Source: Lingula anatina (lineage: Eukaryota; Brachiopoda; Lingulata; Lingulida; Lingulidae). From it: a DNA stretch of 38,295 bases. This document shows positions 30,051 through 38,295 of the stretch, in pieces (position 1 is the stretch's first letter; each line of letters begins with the position of its first letter). The notes below the pieces were generated by a model. That model saw only the letters and a program-made list of their open reading frames with translations, searched no databases and was not told the DNA's origin. The position numbers and the translations under genes are program-made. Location: assembly GCF_001039355.2 (NCBI RefSeq), contig NW_019775456.1:307557-345851 (forward strand), read 5' to 3'.

Positions 30051-31146
30051 ATGGCAACTACCTTCTTTAAACACAGGGAATCAGCAGTTGTCAACTTATA
30101 TAAATATGGAATATTTTGAACAAGCTGTCTGTACAAAACTTACTTTACATGTGAGGAAAGTGGGAATAATTTCCAGATAATATCACTCACCATACACATA
30201 TTTGCCATACACATACCATTTCAAACCTGAATAAATAAAACAAGGAGCCATGATGAAGGGTCTGAAACAACGCGCCATACACTACTTTATTGTTCATATT
30301 CATGTGCATAGCAATATATGCGGCTTAACATATAGTACACAAATACATAGCACAGTACATGCAGTACAGTAAACAGTTCTATTTCACTACATACTGTTAC
30401 AAAACCAGAAACACAAAGATTAAAATGCTCCTTATTCATGTAACTTCGTATTAGCAAAAAAAAATTGTCATGTTTTGTGAACATTCAGATACCAATTTTT
30501 TTTTTAATTTTTAGCCCAAAATCACAATCATGACATCACCTGTATTTAAGTAAGATGACAAGTGTGTAAATGTCAATTAATTTAGTCACTGAACACTGGA
30601 GATTTATCTGTTACCCAAAAGAATGTATATAAGGTAGTAAATAAGGGGTTATTAGCAAAGGCTAACATGATCCTGAAATCTTTGTGTGTTTCATGAAAAG
30701 ACTAGATTATTCGGCTTCTTCCTTAGGAATAAACTGTGAGTCACAAAACTGCATTTCAGTTACAGTATCCAGTAAACATTAAATATTTCAGTAGGTGAGA
30801 TAGCGCGTAACCATGTTCTTAAACTAGTAGGCCTACATACTGTATGTACATTTTGTATAGCAATACCCAATCATCGCGTTACAAGACGAAACGTTAGCAA
30901 TTACGCTACGCTATTTACATTCAACTACCAGACATTTTGGTTTCCCCGCCACGTGGTACCTTCTTACATGTATCTGAAAACTGCTCATAGTGAATATAAC
31001 TTGCTTACCTGTTAAGGTTCTCTTAACATGCATGGTCTCTCTTCACTCATGTGTTTGTTTACATCTCGAATCTGACTCGAGAACCCGCGTTATTTCAAAC
31101 TGTGTCAAGATAGCTCACAAACGGGGCGTGGCGGCTGCAGACGGTG
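30051..31146. other. No gene recognised
   Basis: AT-rich sequence with no exons recognised on either strand. No lanosterol synthase 5' exons were found here. Confidence 0.5.
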
Positions 31147-31191
<45 letters not shown>

Positions 31192-31192
31192 T
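31147..31192 (+). repeat. TTA microsatellite
   Basis: About 15 uninterrupted TTA units. Confidence 0.95.
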
Positions 31193-31633
31193 ACGATATT
31201 TATTAAGACCATTTATCTGTCATGTTATGTTTTAAACGTTGTAATTACAAGAAATAATTGTTGCACTAAGAATGTGTTTTAAATGTTAATACATGTATTA
31301 GCACTGCAACATAAATGTGATTTATTCTGAAATGTGAGGCCTATATAAGGAGCTACGGGCAAATGGCTTCGACAATATCAGTTTATATTGTAATACTTTT
31401 ATATCGACAAATAATTCAAATTCCCATTGACGGCCGCAATTTGGTGAAATATTTCGTAACCTTATAGACAGCAGACTCACTGACATAACTGCCAATGACA
31501 CAAAAATATACTGCAAAAGGTTACCGGTAATTTTCATATCGTCATGCAGTACTTGAACACGTGCACACCCTTGTTTGTAAACAAACCACTGCACTGCTCA
31601 AAGTCGGAAGGTCGATCCCTCCGCCAGAGGTCT

Positions 31634-31634
31634 N
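31634..31634. other. Assembly gap base (N) upstream of lanosterol synthase
   Basis: Unlike the other two Ns, the flanks are not duplicated, so this is probably a gap of unknown size. The next upstream exon of lanosterol synthase is not between 31635 and 31884, nor in the preceding 9 kb as far as I can see. Confidence 0.7.
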
Positions 31635-31884
31635 TTTTATGGAGGTAAATTGTGCAAGCTTTTATGGAGGTGAAAAACTAGAATGTAATACATCCTTTAG
31701 CCTTTAAACTTTTTGATACTATTGTTATTTAAATTCTGTAGGTTCAGTTTATGACCAGTTGAAAGTAGACTTTTTTGTAATTTAACTTGGAATTCACAAT
31801 CTGGTGGATGAACAAATATGCAATAAAGACATCATTACTATTTGCCAAATTTATTTCATTGTCTAATCCATATATTTTTTTCAG

Positions 31885-33780
31885 GCTGAAGCATTTGAAT
31901 ACCGAGATTTCCAAAATGGCTTGAACCATGCTCACAAATTTTTGAAAAATACACAGATAGAAGAAAATCCTCCAGAGTATCAGAAGATTTACAGACATCA
32001 GAATAAGGTACAATTGTTATGTTATTGCTTATCATTTATAATTAAAAGTACAACATGTCGCTGGGTCTTCATTTCAGATGCCACATGTATTTTGAATTCT
32101 AGGGGGGCTTCCCATTCAGCACCAGGGACTGTGGCTGGATAGTGACTGACTGCACTGCAGAGGGACTGAAGGGAGTCATGTTGCTGCAGGAGAAGTGTGA
32201 TTTCCTCATGCAGACAGTCTCAGAGGAGAAGTTGTACCAGGCTGTTGATGTGGTAGGTAGCACACACTTGCATACACATACACATATTTGCACACAAACG
32301 TACACACACACACACACACACACACTTGCCTGACTTTTTTACATATTAAGTCCAAGAACAGGTTTAAAGAACTATATTAATGTACTGTTAATATTAATTG
32401 TTAAAATAATATATCAACTTGACAAGTATATTTTAAATTATTAATCACAATTTTTAGTACCGATGAATTTTAATTTCTTAGTTACTTAGCATGAAGAATG
32501 CAGATGGTGGATTTGCCACTTATGAAACCACAAGGGGTGGAAAGCTCCTAGAGTTACTTAATCCTTCTGAAGTGTTTGGTAAGAAGATGAAAAGTTCTTT
32601 TAAGGGTGCATTCCCAGAGATTTAGATCAATCCAGAGATTTAGATTTAGATCGACCTAACTCCCTGGGGGTTCACACTATGCAGTCAGCAGAGCCTGCAC
32701 CATAGTTAATTACTCCCTTACAGCTTTCAGTAGGCGGAACAGATGCTTAAGTCGGCTAAGCTGACAGTAATCTAGTGAGACTCCCCACAGGGATAGATCG
32801 ATCTAAAATCTATGGGAATGGGGTCTAAGACTCTTTATGTTTTGGTGAATGTTAGTCTTGAACAGGAAGGCATTCAAACAAATACAATAGATACAATAGA
32901 TGCAGATACAATACTTTCTCTGTCAAGAACTAAAGTTAACTTTAAACAGCAGTTACCATTAAATTTTCTAAGTTATTTATTCCGGTTGATATGCACTGAC
33001 ATTTGTTTTTATTCCAGGTGACATCATGATAGACTATACCTATGTGGAGTGTACCTCTGCCTCTATGCAGTCATTAGAACACTTCACTTCCCAGTACCCA
33101 GCTTACAGAACTGAAGAGATACGGTAAGAGAGGTGGAAACCTGTGGTGATTTGTGGTGTGGTGAAAATGTGGTGATTTGGCTAAGTGAAAAAAATTGCTA
33201 GTGCTACCCCAGCATGTGCAATGCTTCTTGTATATCTGTTGCATTTTTTTATTTGTAATAAGAATATGTAGAGAAAAAAAGCACGCAATCCTCTGGGGAA
33301 TTCTGAGTTAGAAAAACCATCAATTTATCCTACTACATGTGTATATATGACAAACAACAGCTCACTAAAGATCACAAAAATGATCTTTTTGGCATAAATG
33401 CTCATGTACAGGTTAATTATTGGCAACCTTTAAAAGTGTGGAATTACTGATTGAAAAAAGGGATAGCAAAATTAGTGATTCCAATGTTTGCTGTAAACTT
33501 TGCATTTTAGCATATGATGTTGAGTCTTGCCTGTAAGAATGGAAGCAACACAGACACAGGTCATCCATATGTAATAACTGATAGTATAGTTTAATTGAAG
33601 GAACTGCCAGGTCTCTTTCCTCATATCTGTACAGAATATTTTGAAATGTCATTTTTACACAGTTTTGCTTTTTCGTTTCCAGGCAAACATTAGAATCTGG
33701 CCTCCAGTATGTGAAGAGTAAACAAAGGAATGATGGGTCATGGGAAGGGTACGTGTTGTCTGTGTGTACAAATCTCCACT

Positions 33781-33819
<39 letters not shown>

Positions 33820-36027
33820 TTCGTTAGTATATTTGTGTTATCATGCATTTGAGTATCATGCATAATGCTTTCTGGTCACGAGGAGCTTAAAGCATATTAA
33901 GTTTAAAAAAAAAACATGGAAAATCTGCCTTTTAAGGCCGGCTAAGTGTTAGACCAGGCTAAAGTCATCATGCATTTCCAATAAGTGACCACTGTATTAC
34001 GCGTTTATGCATTCAATTTGTCTAAAATTAAGCATAATTTATGGTTTAGAGGCTTGTATTTAACAGTGCCTTACCAGCCCAGGTACATAATTGCATATAT
34101 TTAGATGCTTTTCGTTATGTGAGGAACATATTATTTTGTATTTATTTACTTTTGACTGTGTTTTGTTGCAGGTCATGGGGAGTGTGTTTCACCTATGGTA
34201 CTTGGTTTGGTCTAGAGGCATTTGCTGCAATGGGATACAGATATGATACAGAGTAAGTACTGGTGCCCTATAGAATCTACAGCAGCCATGTGCCTTACTT
34301 TGATAGTATTTTGCATCCTGTTATGATATCAGAAATTGACTGATTTCCAGCAAAATGTGTAATTTTAGTTGCCCCACAATTCTATAATGAAACTATGCAA
34401 AAGAGGTAGTATATTGTGCATTTTGCTTGGAATGTGCAATATTGGGATTGGGCTTATGTCCTTTTGTTTGTTTTATTGTTTCAGTTTAACTTTAACTGAG
34501 TTTTACTTTAACTGAGTCTAAGGGTGCATTCCCAGATATTTAGATCAATCCAGAGATTTAGATTTAGATCGACCTAACTCCCTGGGGGTTCACGCTAAAT
34601 TGCAGTCAGCCGAGCGTACACCATAGTTAATTACCCCCTTACAGCTTTTAGTAGGCGGGACAGACGCTTAAGCCGGCCAAGCTGACAGTAATCTAGTGAG
34701 ACTCCCCACAGGGATAGATGGATCTAAAATCTATGGGAATGGGGTCAAAGATAGCTAATTCCAGAACAACTGTGTGATTTTTACTGAATTACATAATTGC
34801 CTTTTATGTTAGACAGCATCACAAATTACTTTTGCTTTATCAAATACTACAGCAGAAACCAAAAGAAAAAACAACAATTTATTCTTAAACCATGATTCTT
34901 TTTCAGAAATGTTCCACCTGAAGTGAGAAAAGCGTGCAATTTCCTCATCTCCAAGCAGATGGCAGATGGGGGCTGGGGGGAGAACTTTGAGTCGTGTGAG
35001 CTCAGAGAGTACGTCCAGTCAGACACATCACAGGTGGTCAACACGTGCTGGGCATTGCTTGGACTCATGGCAGTGAGGTAGGCAGAGGATGAAAATTACT
35101 GGTTTTAGGCACAGTAAAACTGCACATGCATTTCACTTACAAGACGTGTATGTTTACTTATGTTTAAATAAATATTCCCCTTCCAACGAAAATACAAGTG
35201 CAATTGATAACTTACTGTTTGAAGTCCAGACTATAGGCATAAGTCTGTTACATGATGAATGGCACACTGTTTGTTATATACAAGAGTGAAATTATCTTCA
35301 AGTGGCAATTAAATAAAGTAAGATAACATGATAGATATAATTGTTTTTAGATTTACTTAAAATTATCCTAAGAACTGAAGTGACACCAGTTCTAATGTAT
35401 TGAATTTTATCAACTGTTTCAGATACCCAGATGTTGCCTTGATAGAACGTGGTATACGAGTGATCATGCAGCGACAGCTGGACAATGGCGACTGGCCACA
35501 GGTCAGTGGGGGACATTAGGTCATATTTAAGGGTTAAAGGTCAGAAATGAGGACATGGCTATAGCAAACTGTTGTCTTACCCTGCAGGTTTTGCCGATTG
35601 TCACAAATTATGTATATTGATTATACAATCTTCATCATGGAAATACTTTTTTGTCCAAGTCACTCTGTATTTTTATTGTAGTTTTAACCACTTTAAAGAA
35701 GTTACATAGTCAATGCTTCAGCTCCCAATGTTCATACTGTTTATTTATTTTATTTATTGCCAAATGCTAACATCATCATGATATTGATGAAAAAATTGGA
35801 AAAAATTTGAAACTTGGCTTTAAAAGTTTGCAGCGCCTTTTCTTCTCTAGCATTTAATATGGCCATACACCATGTCACCATTATACTTTGTATCATTCCA
35901 GGAGAACATCAGTGGTGTCTTCAACAAGTCCTGTGCTATCAGCTACACCAGTTACCGCAATGTGTTTCCAATATGGACTCTTGGGAGATTTGCCAGAAAA
36001 TATAAGATGAGCTCATTAGCAAATTGA
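31885..36027 (+). CDS. LSS: Lanosterol synthase (oxidosqualene cyclase), C-terminal nine exons
   Basis: Exons are 31885-32007, 32103-32252, 32482-32578, 33018-33123, 33683-33748, 34172-34252, 34907-35077, 35423-35501 and 35902-36027 (stop TGA). All have AG/GT borders and consistent phases, for 332 residues matching about 399-732 of the human enzyme. The enzyme cyclises 2,3-oxidosqualene to lanosterol at the ER membrane in sterol synthesis. The catalytic acid motif DCTAE (human Asp455) is in the second exon, preceded by GGFPFST (human Phe444). GTWFG (human Trp581) and GVFNKS (human Phe696) are intact. QW-type repeats appear as [18 protein letters not shown] and QLDNGDWPQ. Two Harbinger-type elements sit in introns 3 and 6. 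The N-terminal half, with human His232 and Trp387, is missing beyond the gap at 31634. No stop or frameshift in what is present, so the gene is probably functional. Confidence 0.95.
32302..32325 (+). repeat. CA microsatellite in a lanosterol synthase intron
   Basis: About 12 AC units, preceded by interrupted CA-rich sequence from about 32262, just after exon 2 of the visible part. Confidence 0.95.
32604..32825 (+). mobile_element. Harbinger-type short element in lanosterol synthase intron
   Basis: 222 bases with ends GGGTGCATTCCC and GGGAATGGGGTC, flanked by TAA (32601-32603, 32826-32828). It starts 25 bases after the exon ending at 32578, leaving the splice donor intact. Confidence 0.85.
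33780..33821 (+). repeat. TTTA microsatellite in a lanosterol synthase intron
   Basis: About ten TTTA units in the intron after the 33683-33748 exon. Confidence 0.95.
34522..34746 (+). mobile_element. Harbinger-type short element in a second intron
   Basis: 225 bases, very similar to 32604-32825 (both start GGGTGCATTCCC and share the doubled GAGATTTAGATTTAGATCG segment). Flanked by TAA on the left and AAA on the right, so one base of the target duplication has changed. Confidence 0.85.
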
Positions 36028-36724
36028 CAATGCTGGATGCAATAGGCTTTATGAGTTCTTTTCAAAATTTTTCAAATTTATTTATTTGCTGTTATTTTTA
36101 TTTTTTTACTGTGCCCTTCTCAGAATATAATGGTCCATGTGGTCATGTCTCTGAACTTATTGGAAGATATTTCAAGTGAAGACACTTGGCAGTATTATTT
36201 TGGACTTTCAAGTGTACAGTATCTCTGAAGTGTAAAGAATAAAGTTAAATGACAGTCTGGTAAACTCAACACGTGGTTGTTTTCAATTGGATCTGACGTC
36301 ATTATGAGACAAAACAAATGAATTGATATGCATGGCACTGCTTCAAAACACACATTTTTTGTTTTTATAGTAATGTAACCATGAACGATACCAAAGGTGC
36401 GAAAATATCTCCTGAAAGCTGATAAAATGTGGCAAATGCACAAAATGTCAGAGAAAAATGTATAATTTAAAAAAGTTACACCAATGGGTATGCGTCTGGG
36501 GTCATAATTAGGGTGAAAGGATACCTTCAAAATATTACTTTATCAGTTTTCCTTATTTTTGATGATAAAATCCACTGGACATTTTAATTATTGCACTGTC
36601 ACAATACCCATTCTTTTACCCGCATGGCCTTGATATTGCCTTTAAGATGAATGATCAGAGTATTACTGAATTTCTCAGGCCCGGTACGACTGAAGAGATG
36701 GCGAACGATGGAACTAGTGTCTTA
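36028..36724. other. 3' UTR of lanosterol synthase and intergenic stretch
   Basis: AATAAA at 36238-36243 lies 211 bases after the stop and is the likely polyadenylation signal. A 111-codon minus-strand open frame (36530-36195) overlaps it and shows no domain. No other gene seen. Confidence 0.7.
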
Positions 36725-36950
36725 GACTGGGTTCCCACAGATTTAAATCGATCCATCTGGATCGACATAACTCCCTTGGGGTTCACGCTAAATTGCTGTC
36801 AGTTTCCGGGAGCCGAGCGCACACAAAAGTAAATTACCCCCTTACAGCTTTTAGAAGGCGGGACAGACATTTAAGCTGGTTAAGCTGACTACAATCTAGT
36901 GAGACTCCCCACGGGGATAGATCAATCTAAATATCTGTGGGAATGGTCTC
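36725..36950 (+). mobile_element. Harbinger-type short element before the EGF-like gene
   Basis: 226 bases, ends GACTGGGTTCCC and GGGAATGGTCTC, flanked by TTA (36722-36724, 36951-36953). It abuts the first visible exon of the EGF-like gene. Confidence 0.85.
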
Positions 36951-36952
36951 TT

Positions 36953-37354
36953 AGTGTTTTATTGATAGTCGCTATTGGCCTAGGCAGGTCACAGGCAGAG
37001 ACTACGGCTAGCGGTAAGTTGTGGATACATAAGCGATTTACTTTTTGAAAAGCGAGACCTTAAGCATACAATCAATGCATTTTCACTTCGATTACACCAT
37101 ATATTTTTACTTGTATGACCCAGAAATACAGAGGTAACTTGCGATTTCGTTTAATGATTTATGCATTGATTATGTTGTTTAAATTCTGTTTTAATTCTAT
37201 ATCGCCAGCAACACCGCGATATGATGTGCTTCAAATCCCTGTCCCAACAGGGGGCACCTGTACACCGTCTGGATGGTCAAACTACCAGTACCAGTGCACA
37301 TGCCCCTGGTACGCTAAAGGGTACAGATGTCAATTTTCCAGTTTCAGGTATTAA
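36953..37354 (+). CDS. Partial EGF-like protein gene
   Basis: A first segment ending at 37013 (donor GTAAGT, phase 1) reads VLLIVAIGLGRSQAETTAS, the shape of a signal peptide or membrane anchor end. An acceptor at 37208 opens a second exon in matching phase. It reads through GGTCTPSGWSNYQYQCTC to PWYAKGYRCQ, the last four cysteines of an EGF fold (C-x11-C-x-C-x8-C). The first two EGF cysteines are missing from both segments. The second exon can end at a donor (37347, phase 2) or run on to the TAA at 37352-37354. No start codon is found; the short element ending at 36950 occupies the position where it would be expected, unless an upstream exon exists. Partial or decaying gene; EGF assignment is from visible motif spacing. 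Confidence 0.5.
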
Positions 37355-37591
37355 AACATACCTACTGAGCATTAGACAAATGCATAAAAAGGGAATAAAA
37401 CTTGATAATCCATGGTTTTTCTCAACAGTTTTTCGGTAGTGTAACTTTTGGTACGCTAAAGGGTACAGATGTCAATTTTCCAGTTCTCCAGGTATTAAAA
37501 CATACCTACTGAGCATTAGACAAATGCATAAAAAGGGAATAAAAATTAATAATTCGTGGTTTTTCTCAATAGTTTTTCGGTAGTGTAACTT
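37307..37591 (+). repeat. Tandem duplication covering the EGF exon end
   Basis: A 142-base unit starting TGGTACGCTAAAGGGTACAG occurs at 37307 and 37449. It includes the last EGF cysteine, the splice donor and intron sequence. Copy 1 has lost two bases before the donor (AGTTTCAG against AGTTCTCCAG in copy 2). Confidence 0.85.
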
Positions 37592-38295
37592 TTTGACCAA
37601 AACAAAATTTTTGTAATATCTTTTAGTTTTTTCAATATTGACACATTTATGAATCTATGTAATTTTGAAGACCTAAACTGTGAGGATGGCTGGTGCTTTT
37701 ACATTTGGAAATATGTGGTTTTGGGTCATCTTTTTTTATTCATTATAAAGATCAGTAGGTGTGTTTGGTCATTTGTAGTGAGTGTAAAGTACTGGAAGAG
37801 TGGTTGTGTCATTATTAAGGAACTCCCCCTCTCTCCAATCCTGTTCTCAGGTGTGCTTTCTGGCAATCTTTAAAGCTGAAATTGGGGGCTTTAATGAAGT
37901 GATCCGGGCGCGTTTCCACATTTTTTTATGAATGACAGGTGTGGTAAATTGATTTTCATCACTTTTTGGAAAAATTGGTGACGGGTCATTTTGGGGTGAT
38001 TTTGAGTGATTTTCGTAAGGTCCGGATATGGCAGTTTTCTTCAATTTTGGCCAGGTAGGGATGAAAATTTTTTTCTTCAATATTGTGTCAGGTAGGTGTG
38101 TTTGGTCATTTCTAGTGAGGGTAAAGTACTGGAAGAGTGGTTGTGTCATTATTAAGGAAGAAATAGAGCAAAAACTCTCTCCACCCCCCCTCTCTCCAAA
38201 TCCTGTTCTCAGGTGTGCTTTCTGGCAATCTTTAAAGCTGAAATTGGGGGCTTTAATGAAGTGACCCGGGCGCGTTTCCACATTTTTTATGAATG
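37592..38295 (+). repeat. Tandem repeat, about 340-base period, cut by the window end
   Basis: TAGGTGTGTTTGGTCATTT through GCGCGTTTCCACA occurs from 37756 and again from 38093, the second copy with about 20 extra bases (GAAATAGAGCAAAAAC). Sequence before each copy is also loosely similar. Open frames here repeat with the unit and show no protein domain. Confidence 0.7.

Noticed and set aside
30990-31235. Open frame with a tyrosine run
   Set aside because: The run is translation of the TTA microsatellite.
36195-36530. 111-codon minus-strand open frame
   Set aside because: Overlaps the lanosterol synthase 3' UTR and polyadenylation signal; no domain.
37847-38281. 144-codon minus-strand open frame near the window end
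   Set aside because: Lies in a tandem repeat, and similar peptides recur with the repeat unit; no domain.

Overview
The window looks like nuclear DNA of a marine invertebrate, most likely a non-vertebrate deuterostome such as a lancelet, although a hemichordate, echinoderm or mollusc cannot be excluded. The signs are GT-AG spliced genes with small exons, a lanosterol synthase gene (absent from insects and nematodes), AATAAA signals, very high repeat density with many foldback elements, and no prokaryotic gene organisation. The assignment is inferred from gene content and repeat style, not from a database match.

Layout. About 0-21 kb is repeat-rich: foldback elements, short Harbinger-, mariner- and hAT-type elements, a broken Tc1-like transposase, a LINE 3' end, tandem arrays, and a pair of about 0.5 kb inverted arms 11 kb apart (5481-5985 and 16448-16948). 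It also holds two identical hammerhead-ribozyme-like motifs in opposite orientation. Each sits among short hairpins whose stems differ in sequence but stay complementary around a shared YGAGACA-type loop. I consider this the most novel pattern here. Scattered through this part are two short exon-like segments (3310-3427, 17469-17539) that join in frame to a large exon at 21320-22357. Together they would encode a coiled-coil protein with hydrophobic segments.

21-26 kb holds two convergent genes. The coiled-coil gene reads + and ends near 22.6 kb. A four-exon gene on the minus strand (25361 to 23229), assembled from exons too short to appear as long ORFs, encodes a complete 158-residue GRB2-like adaptor with one SH3 and one SH2 domain and no C-terminal SH3. 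Its SH2 keeps the phosphotyrosine-binding residues, but its SH3 has lost three of four aromatic ligand contacts.

26-31.6 kb is gene-poor: diverged short elements, a transposase-like remnant and simple repeats. 31.9-36.3 kb holds the last nine exons of lanosterol synthase, with the catalytic DCTAE motif and an AATAAA signal. The N-terminal half is missing beyond an assembly gap at 31634. 36.9-38.3 kb holds a partial secreted or anchored EGF-like gene and tandem repeats that run off the edge.

Assembly. The single N at 7714 and the one at 28495 are each flanked by direct repeats of exactly equal length (1328 and 175 bases). These look like unmerged contig overlaps rather than biology. The N at 31634 has no such duplication and is probably a true gap.
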